A DNA stretch of 64,000 nucleotides from Morella rubra (lineage: Eukaryota; Streptophyta; Magnoliopsida; Fagales; Myricaceae), in NCBI GenBank assembly GCA_003952965.2, contig CM025855.1:17150800-17214799 (forward strand). The letters are read 5' to 3'. Below are positions 23,950 through 33,646 of the stretch, piece by piece. How positions within the stretch are numbered: position 1 is the first letter of the stretch; every line of letters begins with the position of its first letter. The position numbers and the translations under genes were made by a program. Below the pieces are notes generated by a model, which did not search any database, was not told the DNA's origin, and saw only the letters and a list, made by a program, of their open reading frames with translations.

Positions 23950-24404
23950 CCACCAAAGCTAAGAGATCCAAGGAGTTTTTCTATCCCTGTACTATAGGAG
24001 ATGTAGGTACAATTAGAGATGTATGTACTAGTTTTTCTATCCTTTGTGATTTAGGTACTAATGTTTCACTAATGCCTTGATCTGTGTCTAGGAAGCTTGG
24101 ATTAAAGGAGTTGAAGCCTTCTACCATCTCTTTGTAGTTAGCTGACTGATCATTAAAATATCATGTGGGTGTTCTTGAGAATATGCTGATCAAGGTAAAG
24201 AAGTTTATCATTCCAGTTGATTTTATTGTGTTGAAAATGGAAGAAGACACCGAGATCCCTATCATTTTAGGCCGACTCATTTTAGCCACAGCTAGAACTA
24301 TCATAGATGTTAAGAATGGTAGGCTGACTTTAAAGGTTGGAGAAGAAAAGGTAGAGTTTAATTTATTTGAAGCTACTAAATATCCTACTTTTGCTGATCA
24401 TTAA
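23950..24404 (+). pseudogene. Athila-like aspartic protease, broken
   Basis: The retroviral-type protease processes the polyprotein. The phrase order matches Athila protease: IGDVGTIRDVC, DLGTNVSLMP (the catalytic D-S/T-G box altered to DLGT), RKLGLKELKPSTISL, then the open stretch VGVLENMLIKVKKFIIPVDF and MEEDTEIPIILGRLILATAR at 24165-24320. Stops occur before 24165. The final segment (LTLKVGEEKVEFNLFE) is intact. Confidence 0.82.
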
Positions 24405-24879
24405 TTTTTTCGAGTTGATGTTATAGATGAGTTGACCAGAGAGGTTTTTAGGGCTGAAAATACTAAAAAAAACTTCTCAAGACTTGTTTAGTAAGTGCAT
24501 GGAAAAGTAAAAATAATAATTTGGAGGTTTCAGAAGTGGCCTACCATTGGAGGCTACATGTCCTAAGCTGAAGCAAAGAGGTATTCATTTTGAGGATCTA
24601 GGCAAAGGTAAGTCACTCCCTCCCCTTCTAATGTACAAGCACCAATTTTGAAGTTGAAACCATCATCCTCACATCTCAAGTATGCCTTTTTAGGTGAGAA
24701 TAATACATTGCTTGTAATTGTGAGTGTCTTTTTTGTCAAATGATCAATTGGACAAATTGATGCATGTTTTGAGAATGAGAAAGAAAGCCATAGGATGGAC
24801 TGTATCAGACCTTAGATGAATTAGTCCTTTATTATGTATGTATAAAATTTTAATGAAGAATAACCATAAACCTGTTGTT

Positions 24880-25668
24880 GAAAAATCAGAGACAGTTAAA
24901 TCTTAACATGAAAGAAGTAGTTAGGGTTGAAGTTCCTAAATGGTTAGATGTAGAAATTATTTTAATGGATTCGCCCTTCATTATGTATGCATAGAATTTT
25001 AATGGAGAATAACCATAAACGTGTTGTTGAAAAAGCAGAGACAGTTAAATCCTAACATGAAAGAAGTAGTTAGGGTTGAAGTTCTTAAATTGTTCGATGT
25101 AGGAATTATTTATCCTATATCTGATAGTTTATGGATTAGTCTAGTGCAGGTAGTACCTAAAAAGGGTGGGATGACTATGGTGCTTAATGAAAATAATGAA
25201 TTAATTCCCACCAGGACAATAACTGGGTGAAGAGTGTATAGATTATAGGAAACTTAATAGTGTTACTCGTAATGATCATTGTCCATTACCTTTTCTTGAT
25301 CAGGTGCTTGAGTGACTTGCTAGGTATGCATATTATTGTTTTCTAGATGGTTATTCAGGGTATAATCAAATTTCTATAAACCTCGAAGACCAAGAAAAGA
25401 CCAGCTTCACCTGTCCTTATGGTACTTTTGCATTTCGTTGGATTCTTTTTGGTTTGTGTAATGCACCTGTTACATTCCAACGTTGTAAGATGGCTATTTT
25501 TTCTAATTTTGTTGAAAAGATCATGGATGATTTTCTATTTTTGGATCTTCTTTTGATAGTTGCTTAGAAAACTTGTCTCGAATTTTGCGGTGTTGTGAGG
25601 AAACCAATTTGGTATTAAATTGGGAGAAATGTCATTTTATGGTGCAGGAAGGTATTGTTTTAGGCCAC
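24880..25668 (+). pseudogene. Athila-like reverse transcriptase, broken, 5' part
   Basis: The open stretch at 25021-25230 reads KEVVRVEVLKLFDVGIIYPI followed by WISLVQVVPKKGGMTMV, the RT N-terminus. Further pieces follow in shifting frames: DYRKLNSVTRNDHCPLPF, LDGYSGYNQI, TSFTCPYGTFAFRWI, FGLCNAPVTFQRC and LNWEKCHFMVQEGIVLGHKI at about 25240-25673. The catalytic YxDD reads as MDDF out of frame. The gene is cut by the solo LTR at 25674, after GHKI; its continuation S-V-R-G-I-E-V starts at 27000. A partly duplicated segment precedes it: 24878-25010 and 25021-25110 share 'cagagacagttaaatc...aacatgaaagaagtagttagggttgaag'. Confidence 0.85.
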
Positions 25669-25673
25669 AAAAT

Positions 25674-26994
25674 TGTTAATCCTAGGATTAAGGCAACCCA
25701 AGAGGGGGATGAATTGGGTTTCAAACTTTTTTGAAACTCACCCTTTAGAAAGTGTTTGCTAGCTACAAGTCTCACAAAGAGAAACGATTGCAATAACAGA
25801 TTAAACACAACAATATATATTGCAACTCAAATAAAGAAATTAAACTTAGAACAAGAAACTAGTAGCACAATGTAAGGAGATAAAGGAAGAGAACACAAGA
25901 TTTTTAGGTGGTTCGGCAAACCCGCCTACATCCACCCCTCAAGCTCCTTTACCGAGCCTTGAGGTTTCTCCACTATGCTCCCTTCAACCAAAGGAAAGCT
26001 TTCCTTACACTTGAGCTTGAGAAACACCTCTTCAAGCCTCAAGAACGAGTTTGAGAATAAACCTCTCCAAACTCCTTCTTTTGATGAACAACCCTCACCA
26101 AAAGGAAACAAGAAAATCACTCTCTTAAAAGTGTATAGGGATGAACGAAAATGCCCACTAAAACTCCCTTGATGGAGTAGATGTTACAATGAGAAATTTC
26201 TATCTCTTAGGCTTCACACAATAACAAGGATATGAAAGTGTTGATTATGTGCGAATGATATTTGAACAAGGATTGAAAGGTTTTAGATCACTCTTAGCCT
26301 TAGTAAAATGATTTTGGTCGTTCAGCAACTTTTAAAAGGCGTAGGAATGGCTTTATATAGGCTTCATAAGAAAAACAGTCGTTAATAGCCGTTGGGAGTC
26401 GAGCTGTAAAAAAAAACTCACGACGAACTGGTCGACCACTACATGAGTCGGTCGACCGCTGCAGGTTTACGTTACCCAACGGTCATAATGTCAGAGGTCA
26501 GAACGGCTCTTTTCTTCACTTTTCAAACTAACGGTCGACCGCTATACCAAGCGGTCGAAGACCGGTCGACCGCTTCACCAGCCAGTCGACCTCCTCAACT
26601 TAAACACATGATCCGGTTGTTTTAAAAACACAATTTTGACCAACTTAAAATACCCAATTTTAAAGACTAACTTCCCATAAGTATATAAAAGGTTTGGGAG
26701 TTTAATTAGGTTATTTTAAAGCCATTAAAACATTTTTAAATATTCAAAACAAGAGGAAAAACAGTTCATGCAAGTTTTGAAGAAATATGCAAGTGTGTGG
26801 TTCAAATCCTTGTTAAAGATGAAGTCTTAGAGTTACAAAGATTACCCTAGCATCTTGAGTCTTCACTTTAAGAGCACTTCCATTGAAGGGGATGTTACTT
26901 GATCGCTTCGTGCTCATTTTGGATCCGCTTTGCTTCACATCTCAATTACTTCTATTGTTATCATCAAAACATTGATTGTGACTAAAAGTCAACA
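25674..26994 (+). mobile_element. Solo LTR, 1.3-kb family (copy 2), inside Athila-like pol
   Basis: It begins TGTTAATCCTAGGATTAAGG and ends TGACTAAAAGTCAACA, with exact target duplication AAAAT at 25669-25673 and 26995-26999. Removing it and one AAAAT rejoins the Athila-like RT frame (GHKI + SVRGIEV). It contains several copies of GGTCGACCGCT-like motifs at about 26430-26590, forming short palindromes. It is the same family as 18239-19539. Confidence 0.92.
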
Positions 26995-26999
26995 AAAAT

Positions 27000-27230
27000 T
27001 TCAGTAAGAGGTATTGAAGTGGACTAATGTTAAGGGAGTTAGAAGTAGTCACGCAGGATTTTACTAGAGTTTTATTAAGGATTTTTCTAAAATTTCTAAA
27101 CCTCTTTGTAATCTGTTAAATAAGGATATTATGTTTGATTTTGATAAAGATTGTATGAATGCTTTTAACAGGTTAAAGCAAGAGTTGGTGTCGGCACCAA
27201 TTATGGCAACCCTAGAATAGAGTTTACTTT
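27000..27230 (+). pseudogene. Athila-like RNase H N-terminal fragment
   Basis: It continues the RT frame after the solo LTR: SVRGIEVD, a GRS-H-A-G-F-Y block, FIKDFSKISKPLCNLLNKD, FDKDCMNAFNRLKQELVSAP. It stops abruptly near 27225; the rest of RNase H and the integrase N-terminus are deleted. Confidence 0.78.
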
Positions 27231-27239
27231 TTGCACTAA

Positions 27240-27881
27240 TATGGTGATAAGATTTGTGAAGAAAAATATTTTGTCAAGATTTGGTAATGTCAAGAGCTAT
27301 AATTAGTGATGAAGGCTCCCATTTTTGTAACCGGTCATTGAGACTTTGTTGAAGAAATATGGGGTTACACATAAGGTGGCACTTGCCTATCATTCCCAAA
27401 TAAATGGCTAAGTGGAACTTGCAAATAGGGAATTAAAGCAAATTTTGGAGAAAACTGTGAGCAGTTGAAGGAAGGATTGGGCGAATAAATTAGATGATGC
27501 ACTTTGGGCTTATTGGACAGCTTTCAAGACACCTTTGAGTATGTCTCCTTATAGACTTGTCTTTAGAAAGTCTTGTCACTTACCAGTTGAATTGGAACAT
27601 ATGCCTATTGGGCAATTAAGGAGTTGAATATAGATATGAAAGCTGCGGGAGAAAAGAGATTGTTACAGTTGAGTGAGTTGGAGGAGTTTAGATTGGATGC
27701 TTATGAAAATACTTGGATTTATAAGGAAAAGACCAAGCATCGGCATGACGAGCATCTTCAAATTAAAAACTTCGAAATTAGGCAGCAGATGTTATGCTTC
27801 AACTCAAGACTTAAGCTAGTACTAGGCAAACTTCGGTCTAGGTGGTATAGCCCATTCACGGTAACAAAAGTGTATCCATAA
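27240..27881 (+). pseudogene. Athila-like integrase, C-terminal two-thirds, broken
   Basis: Integrase inserts the cDNA. Readable: FVKKNILSRFG, AIISDEGSHFCN (part of the D,D-35-E core), LLKKYGVTHKVALAYHSQIN, VELANRELKQILEKTV, DDALWAYWTAFKTPLSMSPY and LVFRKSCHLPVELEH. After a frame change, an open stretch at 27624-27881 ends LRSRWYSPFTVTKVYP, the GPF/Y-type C-terminal module. The zinc-binding HHCC part is missing because of the upstream deletion. Confidence 0.85.
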
Positions 27882-29144
27882 GTTACTTACTCCTTGATGA
27901 ATCCTACATATGGTTGATGGTCTAGAAGTCAAGCTGATGACTATAAATAAGCGCTTCTTGGGAGGCAACCCAAGCTAAAAAAAAAATGTTCTTTCTTTTG
28001 TTTTAATTGTCGTTTTTATTTAAGTTTTCTTAATGATAGTTGTGACCCCCCCTTTGTTTTGGTTGTGTTGTGTAGGTTCAGATAAATCCAGCACAAAGCT
28101 AGTTTATGTTCAATTCACTCGGACATTCATTGTGTTTAGCCTTGCTAAAAAGGGGAGTATTAGTCTTCATTTTTTTTTCTTCCCATTTACATTGAGGATA
28201 ATGTGAAAATTTAGTTTGGGGGAGTGGATGTTTTATGATTATGCTAGTTGTGGTGCTGGTTGTGTTAGTTGAAAAAAAAAATTGAAATTCTGGCTTGCAC
28301 TTGTGTGAGACTTAAATAGGATTAACATTACAATTTTGGATTCTTTATTGAGTTAGGCATTACATTTTTTATTAAGGATTGGTGATATCTTATAAAGCAA
28401 AGTTAAGCATACTTGTTTTCTTTTGGATTATTGAAGTACACATTTCCTTGCAAAGTTGTGTGGCTATGCATAAAAGATGAGTGTGATGCTTTTCTTGTGA
28501 TTATCCCCTTTGATCTAGTCCTAAACAAGGTTTAAGAGTGATAATGATTAGATAATTGCATGGTTAAATGTGTTTAAATATCTATCTACTCTAATGTTTT
28601 GAGTTGCTTAGTAACTAGGGGTATTCATTACCAATGTTTACTTTTATGTCAAACGGCAACTTGAAATATGAGTATGCAAAAACACTTTAAGTGTGTGGCT
28701 TGTTGAGTAACCGGGTACATCCATTACAAATGCTTGTATTCATGTCAAAAGGCGAGTGACAACTTGAAGACAAAAGAATAAATATTGCAAAAAAACAAAA
28801 ATAAAACAAAATATAAATATAAATATATCTCCCTTATTTGCTACCTTGTTTGTAGTAGTGAGAAGGGGTAATTTCAAGTTGAGTTGTTACATGATTTAAT
28901 TGTGTTGGTTGCATGATAAATATGATTGAGTTTGGAATTATGTATATATATTTGAACTAGATAAAGTGAGTATGCCTAGTTTTCCTTTATTTGCTATTGT
29001 TTATGTCTTAAGTCAAAAATTTGATGTTTGCATGATATGTCATTTGTGTGTGATGAATTGAGCCAAACTATGGTCATTTTATTTTTATGGTTTTTTTTTT
29101 TTTTTTTGCTTGAGGACAATCAAACATTCAAGTTTGGGAGTATT
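27882..29144 (+). other. Athila-like 3' non-coding region with two purine tracts
   Basis: After integrase comes CTTGGGAGGCAACCCAAGCT (27957), a phrase seen downstream of pol in this clade. No env-like frame is readable. A polypurine-like phrase TTAGTTTGGGGGAGTGG occurs at 28211-28227, and the terminal one (AAGTTTGGGAGTATT) ends at 29144 next to the 3' LTR. The first may be a second priming site. Confidence 0.65.
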
Positions 29145-30613
29145 TGATGTGAGAATTTATATCACACATTTTCTTAGTAGTAATTGTTTTGATTCAAAGT
29201 GTTTTGTATGTTTCTTAGCTTGTTTGTCTAGAATTTTAAGTGTCTTTTATATTTATTTAATTCTTAAGAATTCTTGATGTTTGCAGGTATTTAATTATTC
29301 AATAAGTTGAAATTGAGTTGATGGGAAGAGCAGAATTCAGGCTAAGCCGAGAGAACAAATCTTAGTTGAGCTGATCTAGTAAAAATAGAATAATATTTGG
29401 TTTTTAAATTCTAACTGGAGCTACATACCTAAGATTTAGGTGTCGTTTTGCTTGTTGGAAAGCTAAGATGCAGGCCTAAAACTTTTATGAAGAGCCTAAA
29501 ACCCAATTCTGCCATTTTGAAGTTCAAAATCTATAAAAAACGGAGAAGTTCGAATCTGTCTAGAAGTTTACCCAGACCCAGTTTCGATTTTTGGCCTCTA
29601 TCTGAGTTCTAGAAGTCAGAAAAATACAAGCTAGATGCGTTGGAAATCTGAGAATGAGATTTAAATTTTTTTGAAGTTTCCAACTCCAAATTATGTAGTT
29701 TTGATGCTCTAAATCCAGCTAGAATTTGGTTAATAAAATCATCCTAGAATTTTGAATTTCGAATCTATTTTCAAATTTGAAAAGAAAATTTGTTTTGAAA
29801 TTTGAAAAGAGATTCTGTTTTAAAATTCGAAAAGATAATTGTTTGAAATTTGAAAAGCAAATCTATTTTAAAATTTGAAATGTAAAATCTATTTTAAAAG
29901 TTGAAAAGAGATTCTATTTTAACTATAGATAGAGGAGGATTTTTAAAAGGGAAAAGACATAAAAAAAAAAAAAGAGAGAAGATATTCAGATGAGGACCGT
30001 AGTAGCTAAGAATTTCTGTAATTTCAGAGTTTTTCTTCTTTTTGTAATTTTTGGTTTTTGAATTATTATTAAGGATGTTCAAATCAAATTTATCTTTGAA
30101 AAATAATTTGATTGTTTTATTAGTTATGATTTGCTAGTTTTCTTATTCTAGGCTAGGACGTAGTCATTGAATTTTTGATATGATTTAATTTAGAAATAAA
30201 TACACATCTATGACCTACATTCAATAATTCCACAAAGCATAATGAATCTCTATTAATTTTTGTGATCACCAAAGTAGACGTAGGATTAATATAGGTATAG
30301 ATGTTATATCTTGAAAGAGGATATCGCATAAAAAAGAATTCGGTCATTGTGATTAACAAAACATTAATGCAAGCAATCATATTTAAACTCATTGAAAAAT
30401 TCAATTGATGAAATCCAAGCCCTAGGAAATATTTAATATTTGATTTTTCAGGTTAAGAATTTGCAGTCATTCACATCAATTTGGGATTGTCTAAATAATA
30501 TAGGAAATTTTATAAATTGGTACTTGAATCTTGTCCTTGTGGAAACGATACTCGTTTTGTCTTATTTTATTTGTCACGACTCATGCACTTGAGGTAGAGT
30601 TTAGGAACTATCA
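29145..30613 (+). repeat. 3' LTR of the Athila-like element
   Basis: It runs from TGATGTGAGAATTTATATC to GGAACTATCA and aligns over its length with the 5' LTR, with many substitutions and a shorter AAATTTGAAAAG-repeat tract. Confidence 0.9.
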
Positions 30614-31919
30614 AGCACCCAGTGAGGGATAAGACCCCAAATTTTGTGATGGTTGTTGGAGAAATTATGTGAAGTTGGGAAGTTATTTTTTAGGAATGGA
30701 TGATGTTTGTTTGTTGTGAGTAGTTGGTACATTCTAAGGCGTCGAGAGAAAAAAGTTGGCACATTCTAAGAAGTAGGTTGTTTTTGAGTAGTTGGTTTAT
30801 TGTAGCTTATTTTTTAGGAATTGGGGATTTTTTGTGTGTTGTCGGGATGGGGTGGGTTGAATCGGGGATGGCTAGGTTTTTTAGGACATGGGGATTTTTT
30901 ACTAGTCAGGCTGGGGTGGGGTTTCGGGGGCTAGAAGTGATGAGTCATGTTTTTTTTAAGAAAATGCTGATAGGGCTCTAAGGTGGATGATCGATGCTGA
31001 TTGGGCTTCCAATGTGGCTTCTTGCTGGACAAGTAGGACGTGTGGCATTTGTTGATTAGTGCACACAATCCAGCTCAGCTACAACCATTAAGTAGGATGA
31101 CAGACCTGTTTTTTACAATACACTGACCACAGGAACTACTACGTATAAACGTTTACTACAGAGACCAATTTGTAAAAGTGTTATAGCGTTGGAACCTTTT
31201 ATATAATTAAGCCTTTTCTTTTATAAAGAAAACCCTGACATGACGGGCAAGTGGATGACGCTCGATGAGTGGGCTTCCAGCATGGCGTCTTGCTAGATAA
31301 GTAGGACATGTGTTATTCGCTGATTAATACACACATGGAGATTTAATCCAGCTTGGATATTAAGGGAGATGACTTAACTGAAATGGAGAAACCATTTTGT
31401 TACAGAATATTGACTCCATAGATTAATTTGTACAAACATCTAACACACAGACCTTTTTATCAAAATCTCATACCGCAAACTGATTGTATAATAAAGCTTT
31501 TTCTTCCCTAATAGGGGCATGGATTCAATTAGGTTTGTCAAGAAACAAACAGAATAATGGGCATGGATGGATTGTCTGCAGTGTTTCTATTGGTCAAAAC
31601 AGAATCTCTCTCTGTTTTACTAGGGGCTGTTCGTTTGGATTAAAATTTTAGAATTTGAATCAAATTTTTTAAACTTAAAATCCCGACATTACTCCTGCAC
31701 GCATACCAATACAACTCAACATTACTTTTTTACAAACATCAATACAACTCAACAACTTCTACAGCATGCCAATAAAACTCCAACATCACCTAAATATTCA
31801 CACTATACTTAGAATTCTTAAAATTTTACCAAAACGAACATACCCTTACTTTTTGTTCTTCTTAATGCTGTCTTACTTTATTCTACTGCTCCGGGCGTTT
31901 TGTTTTGTATTTTTTTTTT

Positions 31920-32546
31920 GGGTTAATGCCCATTTTGGTCCCTCGGTTTTATACCCTTTTATCAAAATGGTTCTTGGGTTTCAAATTTGTTCAAATCAGT
32001 TCTTAGGTTATTTTCATTTATCGATTTAATCCTTTCGTCCAATTCCGTCTCCCCCGTGCACAGTCAACTAACGGTAGGACACGTCACTCCCAATAATATC
32101 GCGACACGTGTACGATTTTGAAAAAAAAAAATCACAAAAGTCAGTCCACGTTGGCATATTCGTTTAAAAAAAAAATTGGAACAGGGAGGCCACCCCTTTG
32201 CGCAATGGAGGGAGCCCAGATCTGGGCTCCCCGTCGCCAGGGTGGCTCACGCCGTGAGGAGCCATCCACCCCGACGACAAGGAGCCCAAATCTGGGTTCC
32301 CTTGCGGTGGTGGCTTTTTTTTTAAAAAACGAATATGCCAACGTAGACTACCTTTTGTGAGTTTTTTTTTTTCAAAATCGTACGCATGTTGCGATATTAT
32401 TGGGAGTGACGTGTCCTACCGTTAGCTGACTGTACATGGGATAGATAAAATTGGATGAAAGGATTAAATCGATAAACAAAAATAACTTAAGGACTGATTT
32501 GAATAAATTTAAAACTCAAAGACTTTTTTATAAAGGGTAAAAACCC
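31920..32546. mobile_element. Long-armed foldback MITE (627 bp)
   Basis: The left end reads GGGTTAATGCCCATTTTGG and the right end closes with AAGGGTAAAAACCC. The two halves are inverted repeats of each other over about 280 bp, including TAACGGTAGGACACGTCACT on the left and its complement near 32406. The centre (about 32205-32310) is G+C-rich, with the palindrome GAGCCCAGATCTGGGCTC. No coding potential. I find no convincing target duplication because the left flank is a T-run. Confidence 0.82.
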
Positions 32547-32775
32547 AAATCAAAACATTTTTCCGCCAAATTTTCCATGACCTCAACGCAATCGTCGCCG
32601 CAGGTGGGGTCGGAGACTTGGGGCTTGGACGAGCCGTAAGCGAAGGATTCGATAGGAGGAGGTGACTGCGGGTTTCTGAGGACGCGAGAAGGTTTAAAGG
32701 AGTGCTTCTCCCACTCATCGTCTGAGATTTCCTCAAACACGCGCTTCATTTCATTAGCTTCTTCTTGTTCTGAAA
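32547..32775 (-). pseudogene. Inverted copy of CHR19 exon 1 (5' part)
   Basis: Read on the minus strand from 32749 this encodes [18 protein letters not shown] and continues to NLAEKCFDL, the N-terminus expected for the chromatin remodeler at 33146-49830. From the GACGATGAG codons onward it appears identical to the plus-strand exon 1 for about 185 bp. It breaks off after GTTTTGATTT exactly at the end of the MITE (32546), so it reads into MITE sequence. It lacks the rest of the gene. The start codon here is clean, unlike the plus copy. Confidence 0.88.
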
Positions 32776-33119
32776 CGGTGCGTTTCTGTGACGGTTGAGG
32801 CAGCGTTGGATGCTTCGAGAGGGGGAGGAGGCGGCGCGAAGAATGGTTGAAGACCAGACAGGAGGATGCAGCAGGAGGACGTACAATGGAGCAGGAAGCG
32901 TGAGAAATGAGCGTTCACTTCCCATCCATTCCAAATCAGTCCTCCCTGTACTCAGCTATCACGTCACTGTCGCTTCACGTTGGCACCATACCCAGATCTG
33001 GGCTCCCTCCGCCTCCTCTCTCAAACGAATATGCCAACGTGGACCAAAATCGTACTGTCGCGATATTATTGGGAGTGACGTGTCCTACCGTTAGTGACAC
33101 AGAAAAATTGCGACCGCTG
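32776..33119. other. Spacer between exon-1 inverted copies, with a partial MITE arm
   Basis: The interval 32993-33094 repeats MITE sequence in shortened form (CAGATCTGGGCTCCCT, then AACGAATATGCCAACGT, then GCGATATTATTGGGAGTGAC, ending ACCGTTAG). The rest (32780-32990) is G+C-rich, with no recognisable gene. Any promoter of the remodeler on the plus strand would have to lie here. Confidence 0.7.
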
Positions 33120-33145
33120 ATTCAGAACAAGAAGAAGCTAATGAA

Positions 33146-33646
33146 ATGAACGCGCGTGTTTGAAGGAAATCTCAGGAAATCTCAGACGATGAGTGGGAGA
33201 AGCACTCCTTTAAACCTTCTCGCGTCCTCAGAAACCCGCAGTCACCTCCTCCTATCGAATCCTTCGCTTACGGCTCGTCCAAGCCCCAAGTCTCCGACCC
33301 CACCTGCGGCGACGATTGCGTTGAGGTCATGGAAAATTTGGCGGAAAAATGTTTTGATTTGGAGGACGAGGACGTCGTTGTGGAGGGCACGAGTACCACG
33401 GCGAATCGTGGCCGTCGCTTCGTGGTCGATGATGAGGAGAGCGATGGGGATGTCAAGGAAGTACATGAGGTAAAGTCGAGCGACGCGGAGGAGGAGGATG
33501 AGGATGATGAAGATTTGGTGGGGAAGGCTTTGCAAAAGTGTGCCAAGATATCGGCGGAGTTGAAGGGAGAGCTGTTCGGCTCTTCACGTACAGTGTGCGA
33601 TCGCTACGCAGAAGTGGAGGCTTCTACTTTGAGGATTGTGACCCAG
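33146..33646 (+). CDS. CHR19: CHR19 exon 1 (damaged start)
   Basis: It encodes the acidic N-terminal tail, with [17 protein letters not shown] and a D/E run, then [20 protein letters not shown] and the donor after VTQ. Compared with the inverted copy at 32547-32775 the first codons carry one extra C (33151), one extra A (about 33163) and a 10-bp duplication GAAATCTCAG (about 33167-33186). Together these add 12 bp, so the downstream frame is kept, but a TGA stop appears at 33161. The next in-frame ATG is 33329. Confidence 0.85.

Larger units (their letters stand above)
20969..30613 (+). mobile_element. Athila-like Ty3 LTR retrotransposon, complete ends, defective
   Basis: The element has two LTRs (20969-22569 and 29145-30613), both starting TGATGTG and ending in ACTATCA. 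A primer-binding site matching tRNA-Asp starts at 22576. The order is gag, protease, RT, RNase H, integrase, with a purine tract before the 3' LTR. The flanking 5-mers are AACAC (20964-20968) and AGCAC (30614-30618), a target duplication with one change. The LTRs differ in length (1601 against 1469 bp) and by many substitutions, so the insertion is old. It sits inside MULE B and carries a solo LTR in pol. Confidence 0.88.
19873..31213 (+). mobile_element. Inner MULE ('B') with ~240-bp TIRs, split by an Athila-like element
   Basis: The left end starts GGTTTAATTATACAAAACG at 19873. The right end, inverted, closes with ATATAATTAAGCC at 31213. Inverted similarity continues inward about 240 bp, for example TGTTGTCTCACTTAATGGCTGCAG on the left against its diverged complement near 31080. 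Flanking 9-mers TATTTTTTT and TTTTCTTTT are compatible with a Mutator target duplication, but low complexity weakens this. Without the Athila-like insertion the element is about 1.7 kb. I see no transposase in it, so it is probably non-autonomous. Confidence 0.65.
16451..31498 (-). mobile_element. Outer MULE ('A') carrying nested insertions
   Basis: Transposase remnants lie at 16451-17484 (minus), leader-like sequence at 19545-19863, and a right terminal inverted repeat at about 31214-31498. The last two are separated only by MULE B (19873-31213). The leader of A (19600-19850, read on minus) matches the leader of B (20170-20400, read on plus), including the phrase CTATGGAGAAAAAA and TCAAGCTTCGAAGCTCC, so A and B are related and in opposite orientation. 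The right TIR of A is an inverted, diverged match to the left TIR of B. The left end of A was not found, so its full length is unknown. Confidence 0.62.

Noticed and set aside
32118..32360. Overlapping frames on both strands of the foldback MITE
   Set aside because: They arise from the G+C-rich palindromic centre of the MITE, not from a gene.
32795..33149. Plus-strand frames in the exon-1 spacer
   Set aside because: The sequence is composed of partial MITE and rearranged leader; no family match and no conserved start.
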